DNA of 64,000 nt, from contig NC_044572.1 in assembly GCF_901933205.1 (NCBI RefSeq), forward strand, positions 26,870,501 through 26,934,500. The letters are read 5' to 3'. How positions within the stretch are numbered: position 1 is the stretch's first letter; each line of letters opens with the position of its first letter. The stretch is from Camarhynchus parvulus (lineage: Eukaryota > Chordata > Aves > Passeriformes > Thraupidae). The notes under the pieces are model-generated. The model was not told the DNA's origin. It saw nothing but the letters and a program-made list of their open reading frames with translations, and made no database searches. The translations under genes were made by a program, and so were the position numbers. This document shows positions 13,226 through 24,551 of the stretch, in pieces.

Positions 13226-14318
13226 TGTGGTGAGCTGACCCTGACTGGCACAAGGTTTCCAAGAAACCCCTCTTATCAGGCAGACAAAATATGATGGAAA
13301 GCTCATGGAACAAAGTAAGGACAGATAAATCACTTTACAATAACCTTCTTGGGCAAAGTAGGCTTTACTTGGGGAAAAATAATTTAATTTATGGACAATT
13401 ACTGTAAAAGACTAGAACAATGAAAAATAAAATCACCTTCCCCTTACCCCTCTCTTCTTCCCAGATTCAACTTCACTTTGGATTTTTCTACCTCCTCCCC
13501 CTGCATGACTCAGGGAGATGGGAAATGAGGACTGTGACCACAGTGCTTTCTCTGGGCTGCTCCCTACTCCTCATGCTCTTCTCCGGCTCCAACATGGGAT
13601 CCCACAGGAGACACTCCATTAAATTCTCCAAGTGCCCTTGCCATGGGCTGCAGTTTTACACAAACTGTCCCTTCCTACAGTCTCTCAGGACAGCTTGTTG
13701 TTTGTTGCAGTCCCCATAGGGTCACAAGTCCTGCCAGCAAAGTGGCTCCAGCGTGGGCTCAGACTTGTCTCTGCCAATCCACAGGTTCTGCCAGGAGCTG
13801 GCTCCATGGTGGGCTTCCCAAGGGGTCACAGCCTTCTTCAGGCATCCACCCGTTCCAGTGTGGGGCCCTCAACAGTCTGCAGGTGAGCTCTCCTCTGCTC
13901 TGGTGTGAACCTCCATGGGCCGCAGATGGACATCCTGCTGCACCACGGGCTGCACCACGGGCTGCACCATGTGCTGCACCATGTGCTGCACCACAGGCTG
14001 CATGGGAATCCCAGCTCCAGCACCTGGAGCATTTCCTTCCCCTCCTTCTCCACTGACCTTGGTGTCTGGAAGACTGCTTCTCTCACGCATTCTCACCCCT
14101 CTCACAGGTGCTGCACAGTGATTTTTACCCTTTTTCAAATATGTTATCATTACAAGAGGTAATGTATGAATTTTACTTGGCTCTACTTTGGCCAGCAGTG
14201 GGTCTGTCTCAGAGGCAGCTGGAAGTGGTTTTGTCTGGATGGGGGCAGCTGCTGGTGTCACAGAAGCCACTCCTGTACTTCCTCCACTATCAAAACCTTG
14301 CCATGCAAACCCAATACA
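13226..14318 (-). mobile_element. ERV solo LTR, family 1 (minus strand)
   Basis: On the minus strand it starts TGTATTGGGTTTGCATGGC and ends near ...CAGCTCACCACA, so it keeps TG...CA termini. The central half is GC-rich with repeated CCCATG/CTGCAG blocks, and its 3' half is a T-rich purine/pyrimidine mix with a poly(A)-like region. It is clearly homologous to the copies at 48746-49614 and 59779-61037 in opposite orientation. No clear target duplication is visible, and the sequence is diverged. Open frames inside are by-products of the GC-rich repeats. Confidence 0.85.
13937..14001. repeat. 12-bp tandem repeat inside the LTR
   Basis: About five copies of a 12-base unit of the form GGGCTGCACCAC/T, with small differences. 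It creates short repetitive open frames on both strands (Cys-Cys-Thr-Thr-Gly or Leu-His-His type) that are not genes. Confidence 0.85.
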
Positions 14319-15447
14319 TTGTTTAAATAACTACTCCAAAGACTGTTCTAGAACTTTCTCGAACTTGGGTGCTGTAAGTACCAAGGTGCTCAGGCTGGGA
14401 CAATACTGTTTTGGAGCAGATTTACAGATGCATGAAGAATTTCTTTATTAAAAAGGGGCAGAAAAACCTAGGAGAGTACAGTGACTTGAAAGCAAGAAAC
14501 CATAGTGTGATTGTAATCGGGCGAATTTCTCTTAAAAAATATTTTATTTTAATGTAACCCTTACAGTAAATGAACTCATCAAAGCAACAATCAATTAAAT
14601 CTGTAATTCCAGGACAAAGAAAGAAAACTGCATTCCGTTATCAATGTCTTTCCTTGTGTTTGTTTCCCCGGCTTCTTTCCCTTTCTCTTCACTTCCTTAA
14701 CTCTAGCCCTGATGTCCCTCCTGATTTATTCTACAGATATTTCTATTTATATTAGAGCCTCTTTGGTCTTTTCTTCACATTCAAGTCTTTTGCAACCAAC
14801 CACCAGTGCTCTGCAAAATGCTGCAAGCTTGAGGGATGGTAACAATCATTTGGACATCTCCCCTCTAGTAACTTCTCCACAGGCACATAGATCAGTGTCC
14901 TCTTCATGCTTCTCAGCAACACAGTATTTATTAAATACATTTTCTGTGTCATATAGATAGAAAAAGAGAGATGATCTCAACATAAAGGTGATTGAAAAGT
15001 ACCCAGGGTGATTAAGGCTCAGTAGTGCTTGAATGTTTCCAAGCAGCTCTGACCCATAAAGGAGAGCTGGTCCTTCACTAAACTTCATGGAAGGCATATG
15101 AAGTTATTAGTTGGTGAAATTTGTAATACAAAGTACATACTTACCTAGGCTGGTACTGATTTCAATAGCTAGATGAATTTAAAAAGGAAATGATAAAATC
15201 ACGTAAAGATAGACTCTGAAAACAAAGGCATTCCCATTTTCAGGGATGAGTGGCTCATAACAAAGAGTTATATAGGAACCTACCAAAACAAAATTTGTAG
15301 AGCTCAGTGGAGTATGAATAGAAACCTGGAGGGGAAAGCAAGGACAGAACTGGATAACACAATATTTTCAGAGGGAAAAAAAAAAGTGGGTGAAGGTTTT
15401 TCAAATCTAATCAAAATAATGTCAAAAGCCATTTTTGAGGAAAGGAC
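14319..15447. other. no firm gene
   Basis: AT-rich stretch. An acceptor-like tract before 14740 opens a Ser/Thr-rich frame to 14960 but has no good donor. A minus-strand ideal donor (CTAG|gtaagt) with a strong acceptor 24 bases upstream sits near 15145-15170; it could be a microexon or chance. Confidence 0.5.
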
Positions 15448-15650
15448 AGGGAAGGGAAGGGAAGGGAAGGGAAGGGAAGGGAAGGGAAGGGAAGGGAAGG
15501 GAAGGGAAGGGAAGGAAGGGAAGGAAGGGAAGGGAAGGGAAGGGAAGGGAAGGGAAGGGAAGGAAGGGAAGGGAAGGGAAGGAAGGGAAGGGAAGGGAAG
15601 GGAAGGGAAGGGAAGGGAAGGGAAGGGAAGGGAAGGGAAGGGAAGGGGAG
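15448..15650. repeat. (GGGAA)n pentanucleotide microsatellite, about 200 bp of pure purine
   Basis: About 40 GGGAA units with a few one-base-shorter GGAA interruptions. The plus strand is entirely purine. It keeps all three plus-strand frames open and so produces Gly/Arg/Glu/Lys-repeat open frames, which are artefacts. Confidence 0.98.
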
Positions 15651-18600
15651 TTATTTTGCTTTAAATGAGTACTAGAGGAAGTAGAGGAAATATTATAATT
15701 TAAATCCTAGATAGAAAAGACTTTCTAAACCATCTGTTTTCCTTTAAACACATTGTCATCATCACAAATGGCATTCGAATAGCAAAGGTTGCACACAGTT
15801 ATTGGGCACTTCATTATCACTTCATTATTAGCAGAATTTTACTTTTGTTTTTAATTATCTTTTTTAACTGAATAAGAATTTAGTAAGTGTTAAATAGCAG
15901 GATTTATTGTATCAAGGACCACAAAGGGGAACTGTGTACTACTTCCAAAATTTGTTTTCATTTGTGTTTCTTTGCTTTGTAGTGCTTTCTAATGTTTCTT
16001 TCTTTTGAATAGTTTTCTCATTATAAATATGTACTTTCATCTTTACCAGTCTTTTTCAGAAATAAACATGAGATACAGCACTCTGCACCTGGGATACTAC
16101 AAACCCAGAATATGGTTTTCAGAATGTTTATTAAGGAAGTTATTTTCTTTAGTTCCATCAAAAAATGTTTAAAGCATACAAAAAAATCTGAGTCTTGCTG
16201 TATGCAGAAGATGCACAGCCTACCTTGTCTGTGGGTGTGATGGAATACATTTCAGAATATTTGGGCTGTCAAGGAACTAGACAACACCTGAGAGGGTCCC
16301 CGGATGCCATGACATGCATTTTTAATGGAGCCAATTCCAGCCTGGGGGCGGTTCACCTCAAAACCATGATTATGTTCAAACAAATCTGTTTGCTAGTATT
16401 ATGGGGGGGAAAGTATGTTTGGATCATGTTGTCCAGTGTTAGGGGGCTCTCGAGATTTTCTGATTGACTGATTTATTACTATCATTTTCTCTGGCACTGA
16501 ATTTAAATCATCAGAGGTTAGCTGATATGGAAAGCAACATGGACCTACCTTCTGTTCTTAAAGCAAAGGACTATTCTGATCCAAGAAAGGTTGATTTACT
16601 TGTCAGCATCTCTAGATTAGATGCTGCAGCACCTATAATACATTTGCTTTTCTACTGCAAAATTGTAGCATTCCATTTGTCTTCCCCAGGTGGTCAAAAC
16701 TGCTGTGGCATGCACAGCATTGATTGTTTTTTATTTCAAATGTCTCATCTTAAGCTGACTGACATCTCACTCCAAGGACATGGAAAACTAACATATGTTC
16801 TCTGCTGCTTCAAAAACAAACCACTGGGATTAAAAACTGCTGTTAATATTCCAACATTTAAAGCTTAGATTTCTCCTTCTTGTGTGAGAAGAAAGCAGGT
16901 GGAGGTGCACACATTTTCTGATTAGTATTGTCTGGGCTTGAGGAAGGTTGCCTAACACACATTTAGTACAAGTCAGAAACAAAGCTATTACTAATTCCCT
17001 TCAGATTCTCTTACTATAGCAACCCAGCAAGATAAAGGTGAAAATAATTCACTATCTTCTGCTGTTCCTCTCAAGTCTGTATGCAGTCACTTTTGAATGC
17101 TTTTAATTAAAGCACTTTGACAGATTTTTGATAACTTGGTGCAAAAAAACACTGTAAAATGAGATTTTAAAAATTACTGTTGATGAAAAAAGTAAAAAGT
17201 AGCTTTTACCTCTCCTCTCTCTTTTTTGTCAGTCCCTTTTCACTCCTGCTCTCCAGTTCATTAATATTTTGGTTTTTAGTATGTTGGTTACAGTAACTAA
17301 GTGTTAATTTGTTCCTTGGCATATTACACTGAGATGAACCTGATTAATTAAAACAGGAAGCACCATCCCTGAAGCACGGTGGCTGGTGCACTGGTGTTGA
17401 TGCCTGGGGTTTTGTGTGTAATGAGACTCCTAGCTGCAGGCAAAGGGAGACTGCACACTTCCCCACCTCTGGCGTGGAACAGAATTAAGCATTAACTCTG
17501 TAGCAGACCCCTGCTTATCAGCAACCTTGCTATTACTATACCAACCCTGATGTGCATAAGCAATATTTTCATCCACTTCCCAAGAGATTTATCTAGCTGT
17601 TGAAGTAGAAAATGAATATTTTACAGTTCACTTGTCTGATCAATTACCTACAAGCTGCTGCAGTATTTTATAGCCAGTGGGAGAGCTGTGTAGGTGATGA
17701 TAGAGAAATCTGGAGGGAATCTGTTAGCCAACTACAAAAAGGGGACTAAAACTGTGAATAAGCCATCAGTAACAATCCTTTTGTTCATAAGGGTCTAGCC
17801 AGAAATTACAGTGTAACCAATTAAAGTACATAAATGATAATCAGCAGAATGTGAATTCCAGAGGTGAAGAAATTTGATTGCTTGATTGGAGGATAATGAA
17901 GTGCAGAGATGATTTCAAGCCAACCTCTTCTCAGTGAAACATGTCCCTCAGTACTTTATTTACCATTTTTGTCTTTTTAGATAATTGGAAGAAACTCTTT
18001 CCTAGAGACACTTTGGCAATTAAATTAACTAACTCAAAGTTAAATTGAGTACACTTTTTAGGCAAGGTATTACAGATCACAGTGCAGAAAGTTCCAACAA
18101 CCTAAGCTCCCAGAGGTTTATTTTAATAGAAAAACTTTTTGTTGGCAATTCATTTCAAGAACATTACGCATGACATCTTGAATAAGTTAGTGAAAACTCT
18201 CATATCTGATTGCATGTGAATTATTTTTTCTTTCTAAAAACCTGTAAGGAATATTAGTCTGTTATTTACAGAATGAACAGTGAAAAGTTCAAATCCTTAT
18301 TTTAAAATGGTGAAAGCATAAAGAAGCAACCTTCAAGATTCACAAGGTAGTTTGTATTTGACTGTTTAAAATTCCTGCTGTTTAGTCGAAGAGCTTTAGA
18401 AATATCTTCATTCTTTAATTTACAGACAACCCTGTGAGACAGATAAGTTTGTATTTGTAACAAGAAAATCAAATCTGATTTGTTTAGTGATAACAACAAA
18501 TATCACTTGGACTCGACTTTCAGGCCTTCAAATCTAAAGGAAAAATAAATCTGGGATCAGTTAAAATTCAGATATAGCAATGGAAGTCTGGCCTTTTTTT

Positions 18601-19822
18601 TCTTATTCTACAACATCATCAAAAAGTAAACACTGTAAATATATGTTGCTGCCTGAGTACAGATTATTTGCCTCAAGTAATGCACTTGATTAACTGCAGC
18701 TTCTTCTAGGTTATACCATGCCTTTGTGTTTTAGGAGAATGTTTCTTCCCTATTGTAAGCTTTTGATTAAGTTCTTTTTTATTGAGCCTTTATCAGTGTT
18801 TATTAAATATAGAAAAACAGACTGAAGAATGAAGGTTTTCTCTATAATAAGTTCCTTTTTAACTAGCCTTTGAACTGGAAGTATTCAAAATACAGAAAAA
18901 TAATCACTTTTATACATATTTAAAAATTTAATGTGCAAAGAAGTGCATTTATTAAAATTCTTTCACTATTTTTACTCTCAAAACTTTACTTACATCACTA
19001 CAATGGCAGAGATTTTATCCAAAGGGAAGAAAAATAATCTTCTACTTCTATTATATGTCCCTTATTAAAATATCTTGTATTAATTTTACCAAGTCTCCAG
19101 AGCCTTCATAAATCACTATTACTGTTGGCCCAAACTCACAGCATAATCCACTACCAATGTTTAAACCTTCTTTCAAAGGCACATTATTTCTGAAGCAAAG
19201 CAGCTGAGACAGGACAGGATATTCTCCATGTACGTTTTCTCATAGAGCAACTAATCTCTCATTATTTTACTTATGTTATATGTTTTAGGCTATCTAATGC
19301 CAATAACAATCCAAGAACAGCAGATATTTGAACACTGGCTAAAAACATATTTTGAAAATTTTATTGAAATTTTTTTACCTTTAATTGTGTTGTTTATATA
19401 ACCATTAATTATCCAGATAGGATCTTGCGAGAGTCAACAGGAATGCAGTTGCCAAGATAAATTTATAGTGTTACTTGATTTATTTTTATTCTACAACTCC
19501 ATTTTGTGGCTGGTTTTATTGGAAAAGTGTGACATCCTATGAACAGCCTTCTCCCTATGAGGTTTAGTCTCCTAAAGTCCTCCTTTATCTGCAAGGTGGG
19601 CATCAAAACTTAATGGTGCCACAGATGGCTTTACCAGTCTGCGCACTTTACAGACATTTTCAGCATTCTTTTGTAAATTTATTTGGCTTCAATCATATCT
19701 GAAAGTTTTTCCTACCCCTTTAAATATGTTTTCTTATGCATGCTCAGCAAATGGTGAATTTGGGCAGCTATACTTAAGCGTCCTGCTCAAGCTCCACACA
19801 TTCAAGGAAAAAAGTCTTGAAA
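15651..19822. other. intron-like or intergenic stretch, no firm gene
   Basis: No interspersed repeat recognised. A very strong acceptor before 16690 (gtcttccccag) leads into a short hydrophobic frame of about 22 codons that ends in a stop. Another before 17231 has no donor. The 16464-16868 open frame spans that acceptor and is not convincing as a gene. Confidence 0.5.
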
Positions 19823-20278
19823 GAGAATCACAGAAACTTAGAATAGCCTGGATTGGAAGGAACTTTAAAGATCATCTTCTAAGCACTCCGCCATGAGCAG
19901 GGATACCCACCAGTAGAGCAGGCTGCTCAGAGCTCCATCCATCCAGAGCTTAAACACTTCCAGGGATGGGGCACATGCAGCTTCTCTGGGCAACTTGTTC
20001 CGATGACTCACCATCCTCACAGTAAAGAATTTCCTCTTAATATGTCATCTAAATCTTTCTTTTAGCTTGAATCCATTCCTTCTTGTTCTGTCCACATGTT
20101 CTTGTGATAGTATCTCAGTCTTTCCTTTAGGCTCCTTTCCAGTACTGGAAGGTCTTGATCAGGTCACCCCAATTTCTAGGCTGATCAAACTCAATTCTCT
20201 CAGCTTTTGCTTGTAGGAGAGGTGCTCCATCACTCTAATAATTTTGATGGCACTCCTCTGGGACTCACTCCATGAACT
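19823..20278 (-). mobile_element. CR1 LINE 3' fragment (minus strand)
   Basis: The plus strand begins with the reverse complement of the CR1 3' end (agaatcacag...), then the typical (g)attggaaggaact / catgagcaggga / cttccagggatggg blocks. The minus-strand translation near 20160-20240 contains MEHLSYKQKLRELSLISLE, matching the CR1 ORF2 C-terminal motif. It is 5'-truncated and diverged; no intact reverse transcriptase. Confidence 0.92.
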
Positions 20279-21031
20279 AGGCATGGTAACTGGAAAACCA
20301 CCCTCATGGTAGACAAATTTTCTGTAATGGCCATAGAGCACAATAGACTCCAGGTTCACGTCGTGCAACACCCACAAGAGGCACAGTTCCAAATAACAGT
20401 GAGTGCAGAGAGGCAGGACATGCCCCACTCTCCTCCTCCACAGGAGCTATGTAGAAGTCAGGAGCTCAGCTGGCCAGGACAGGATGGTTGTGGGCAGGAA
20501 GCATCATGGATCCATTCTGCTGTTGGGAGCAGGACACCTCAATTTATGATTCTTTTCACCAGGCCTGCTACTGCTTTTTCTGCAGTGCAATTGCAATGTG
20601 AAATGCACAGAAAGTCCAATATGGAGCACAAGGCCAGGGCTGTCCTGAGGACCAATTCCATACAAACTACACTTCTAAATTTAGAAAGTAGAGTCTAGTC
20701 CCAAGTTTTATTTTCTACAAGTCTAACCATTGTGCTTTAAAAAGCTACCATACCAGCCAAAAACTACTTAACACCACCCCGTTAGGAGTTAACACTGTCC
20801 CATTGGGCCAAAACTAGCTAAAAACTCCTATCTTCTACATTGCAGAAGGAAATGTTTCATATTTTTAGATGTAAATTGTACTTCATATGTAGATATAAAG
20901 TATTTTCAAATTGGATTCCTTTAAAGTGTTAGCCATCTGGGAAAAAAACAAGATGAAAGGACATACTTTCATTTGGGATACTCAACATCGCAGAGGAAGT
21001 CAATGGAATAGTACAATAAAATAAATTTAAC
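20279..21031. other. stretch between CR1 and A-rich tract, no firm gene
   Basis: A moderately GC-rich part (20400-20600) carries a 130-codon open frame from 20306 that begins in CR1-flanking sequence and resembles no family I know. I take it as chance. Two overlapping AATAAA signals at 21015-21025 sit directly before the A-rich tract. Confidence 0.4.
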
Positions 21032-21097
21032 AAAAAAAAAAAAAAAAAAAAAACAAAACAAAAAAAACAAAACAAACAAAAAAAAAAAAAAAAAAAA
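21032..21097. repeat. A-rich tract, poly(A)-like
   Basis: About 66 bases of A broken only by single C residues. It follows AATAAA signals by about 10 bases, so it could be the tail of an old retroposed transcript, or simply an A-rich simple repeat. Confidence 0.9.
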
Positions 21098-23165
21098 CAG
21101 AGACACATTTCTTAGAACCAGTCAATTATATTTCCAACCTAATAGACAAAATAGGAAAATTAGCATATTTCAGGATTGGATGGAGACTGAATGTTACAGC
21201 CTTTACATAAATTTAAAGAATATTTTGCTGTAATTTATTTTAATGATTCAGTACAAAATAAATCTGAAGCAACTTTTTTGTTCTTGGAAAAAACTTCATT
21301 TAAAGGTGTAGCGCATCAAAGAACTTGACGATGTTGTTATTGTACCACTAATATGATATTGCTACTTTATGCTAATTTTTCAGACAAACATCAGTTTTGA
21401 CTAGCAGGTAACTTATCTCATGAAAGTGGGTAGTTCTACAGACAGACCACACATTGAGAATTGAGATGACATTACCAGGGTCCTCTTGGCTGATTTTTTG
21501 TGTGTAATCTACAAAAGCAGCTGCTACTGGACTATGTATTATTGAAGGAAACCACGGCATAAGTTCTGAATCTTGTGGTTTCTTCCATTTTAGAGAGAAT
21601 ATGGAGTTCAGAGATCACAGCAAATGGCAAAAAATCCATGCCAACATACAAGGTGAAGTAAAATCTGTTTACCTCCTTTACCAGAATTCAAAACTCAGCA
21701 AACAGATCTATGCATAAATTATTTAGAAGAGAAAGAAGTAGGTAACTTCAGTAGCAATTGTGTAGACATCTATGAGCAAATAAATACCATAAATGAAGTG
21801 AATCAACAATGTTTATTCAGTACTGAAATAAGGTAAAAAGGACCACACAGTGGAATTAGCAATATTTTGAAAATAAACACCATTTTCTCAAGCCACATTA
21901 AAATTGTGTATTTTCTTGATACAGGCTGTTGTAAAGGTGAATTAGACAAATTTAGCTGAAGTAGAAAAATTCATGCAGCATAACTGGTGTCAACAGCTAT
22001 TACACACCATGACTTGGATGCAACTAAAGGCCTGGGAGTTCCTTAAAATACATACAAATTGAATAATATTTTGTGAAAATGATCCTCCATTTTCCCACTT
22101 CCACATCTTTAGCATCCCCTATTGGCCACAACTAGAGATGAGGTTCTGGGAAAAAGGTTTTTGATTAAACTTGTTCTGGCAGGTTATTTTTTCAAAAAAG
22201 AGATATGTAGGGACAAAATCAATTTCTTCTCTAGGGTATTCCCAGAACTGCTGTTCTGAGCACACCTTTATTTCAGCATAGTTCTGCACCTATAGTAGAA
22301 AAGCTAGTTTTCAAAATTAATCCATTGTGTGTTTTCCTTCAGATTAAAAAATGCTTTTATGATATTTGCTTGACCTATAAAAGAGAAAATAGAAATATTA
22401 TACAAGTGTGATGCAGTAAAAATTAATTTCCAGACAATTTTTTCTATTTCACTACAGATAGTCTTTGGACCAATGATCTTACATATGGCGGTAATTTGCA
22501 GAGATGCTCTAACTATGGCTAGAGCATTATTATAGGTACTTGGGTTCCAATTTTATGCTTTTTGACCTTCTCACCTCCTACCTTTCTCTGCCTGCAACAT
22601 TCTTGGGACTTCCATCATCCTCATTTCTACAGCAGGAGGCTTATTATGATGATAATAATATTTTTTATGCATTTGGCTTTAAAACAGTGGCCGATAAGGT
22701 AAAATTACTTTATCTGGAGAAATGGTTTTTGAAGCAATTGCCATGGTTGTGTGCATTCACCATACATCATCCATCCTGGTAAATTCATACAAAGAAAAGC
22801 AGCATCCTTTTACATGTTCCCAGTATCCTAAAAATAGCAAGAAGTTCAGTGCCAAAGTTTATCCTTCATTCATCCTGTCCACAACTATACCAAAAGCTTA
22901 ATAAATACACACACAAAGACCCTTATGTCATTTATTCTAACTTCTGACACTTCATCACTTTGCTTATATTGCAACAGAAGAAAATTAAAAACATAAGAAT
23001 TATAAAATATATTAGATCTTCTCATAAAGACAAGCTTGCATTACTATATTTTTTTATATTTTGGCTAATTCAACAGAATTGAGGTTGCATGCTCATACCT
23101 GTTCTAGCTTAGCTGTGCATGGATTTTATTTTGTAACCCACAGGGTCGGCATTAAAAATAATCAA
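21098..23165. other. intron-like stretch, weak exon candidates only
   Basis: Segments 21594-21652 and 22633-22698 each have a strong acceptor and a usable donor. The first is open in all three frames, so is uninformative. The second gives 22 phase-0 codons but does not fit the phase of the neighbouring exons at 9155-9194 and 24427-24551. Confidence 0.4.
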
Positions 23166-23226
23166 AGAATAGAATAGAATAGAATAGAATAGAATAGAAT
23201 AGAATAGAATAGAATAGAATAGAATA
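23166..23226. repeat. (AATAG)n pentanucleotide microsatellite at a CR1 3' end
   Basis: Twelve near-perfect AGAAT/AATAG units directly abut the CR1 fragment that follows. It appears to have grown from the short tandem repeat that ends CR1 elements. Confidence 0.96.
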
Positions 23227-23658
23227 ATTAATAGAATCATGTAGGTTGGAAAATATCTTCAAAATCATTGAGTCCAACTGTAAGTTCACCACTGCCAAGT
23301 CAACCAGTAAACCACGTGCCTAAGTGTCACATCTACACGTTTTTGAAATACCTCCAGGGATGACAGCTCCACCACTTCCCTGGGCAGCATGCTCCAATGC
23401 CTGGCCACCTTTTCAGTGAAGAAAATTTTTCTAATATCCAACTGAAATCTCCCCTGGATTAAGTGGAGGCCATTTCATTTCATCCTGTCCCTTGTTACCA
23501 GGGAGAATAGACAGACCCCATCTCTTTGTAGCCTCCTTTCAGACAGTTGTAGAGAGCAATAAGTTTTCCTGTGAGCTTCCTTTTCTCCAGGCTACAAAAT
23601 CCCAGTTCCTCCAGCTGCTTCTCATAAGATTGTGTTCTAGACCCTTCACCAGAACTTC
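23227..23658 (-). mobile_element. CR1 LINE 3' fragment (minus strand)
   Basis: The plus strand shows (ag)aatcatgtaggttgga, gagtccaac, cctccagggatgacag, ccacttccctgggcagc and tccccaggct-type blocks, as in the antisense of the CR1 3' region. It ends near the 'agacccttcaccag' block. 5'-truncated, no intact ORF. Confidence 0.93.
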
Positions 23659-24426
23659 TCATTCAGCCTCATAATTATGGAACCTTATTTTCAAGAAAAA
23701 TATAACCTATATTGAGTACACTTGTGTCAGTAAAAAGTTAACGTGCTTCATTCACCCAAAAAATCCTGGTATAGGTACAATTTTGACAAGACATTGATCA
23801 CTAGCTTCTTCACTGTTGGTAGAGAAGGAGTCAAAGCCTGATATGGCACAGACACCTGGTAGTTACAACAAAATTTTTTTCAACCCTTCTTTTCATTATG
23901 AATTCATACACACAATACTCCCTTCCACTTCTGATTAATTTTAGTGCTAAAAGATTACCTGAGCATCCCAGATGTATGCAGACATATATTCTCAAAAAAT
24001 AATCATATTTCAAATAACAGAGGCAAATCTTCAATTTGAACTTCAGAAGAATATCATCTTCCAGGCAGGTATAAAATCAGTGACTGAAGTTTTTTTCTTT
24101 TTGCCAAGAGTTACACCACACTGGACAAATATTTTTAGGCATTGACTTTTTTGACCTTTCAGGTTCTCCTTGAAGTATACTCAGAACAGCCAATTTAGTG
24201 CAGCTCAACATTGACCAAAATTTAACTTTTATTCAGTGAATTTAGATTTTTTTCACTAACTGTGAAATATATGAAAGTAGTCTGCTGTATTATCCAAATT
24301 ATTTTAAAAGGTTTTTTTGTAATTTGGCATGTTTTATAACATTAAAATATTTTAGATCAGTAGCTTGACCTAGGTACTACCATGCTACTTCTTCTGCAGT
24401 TATTTGGGTTTTTTATGTTACTGCAG

Positions 24427-24551
24427 GCAAATGTTATGTGGTTGAACTTTCCAGAGTTGCAGAAAATGCAAAAGCCATCAATGAACATCCACAGCAACTT
24501 ATAATTAAATTTCCAGAAATATATTCACACACTGAAATTCTACTACTAGAG
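24427..24551 (+). CDS. candidate coding exon of unknown gene (phase 1-0)
   Basis: A strong acceptor (tttatgttactgcag) and donor CTAGAG|gtatat bound 125 nt. One frame is open for 41 codons with a convincing soluble-protein composition: KCYVVELSRVAENAKAINEH, then PQQLIIKFPEIYSHTEILL and two more residues. The other two frames are stopped or unnatural. Phase 1 in agrees with the exon at 9155-9194. Phase 0 out does not meet the next good candidate (27366, phase 1), so an exon is missing or that acceptor is shifted by two bases. No family recognised. Confidence 0.45.

Noticed and set aside
13643..14270. Several 80-137 codon frames on both strands
   Set aside because: They lie inside the family 1 LTR and its 12-bp array.
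15314..15668. Gly/Arg/Glu/Lys-repeat open frames
   Set aside because: Translation of the (GGGAA)n microsatellite.
21594..21652. 59-nt segment with good splice sites
   Set aside because: Open in all three frames, so no coding evidence.
22633..22698. 22-codon phase-0 exon candidate with a strong acceptor (cctcatttctacag)
   Set aside because: Phase does not fit between the exons ending at 9194 and starting at 24427, and short open exons are common by chance.
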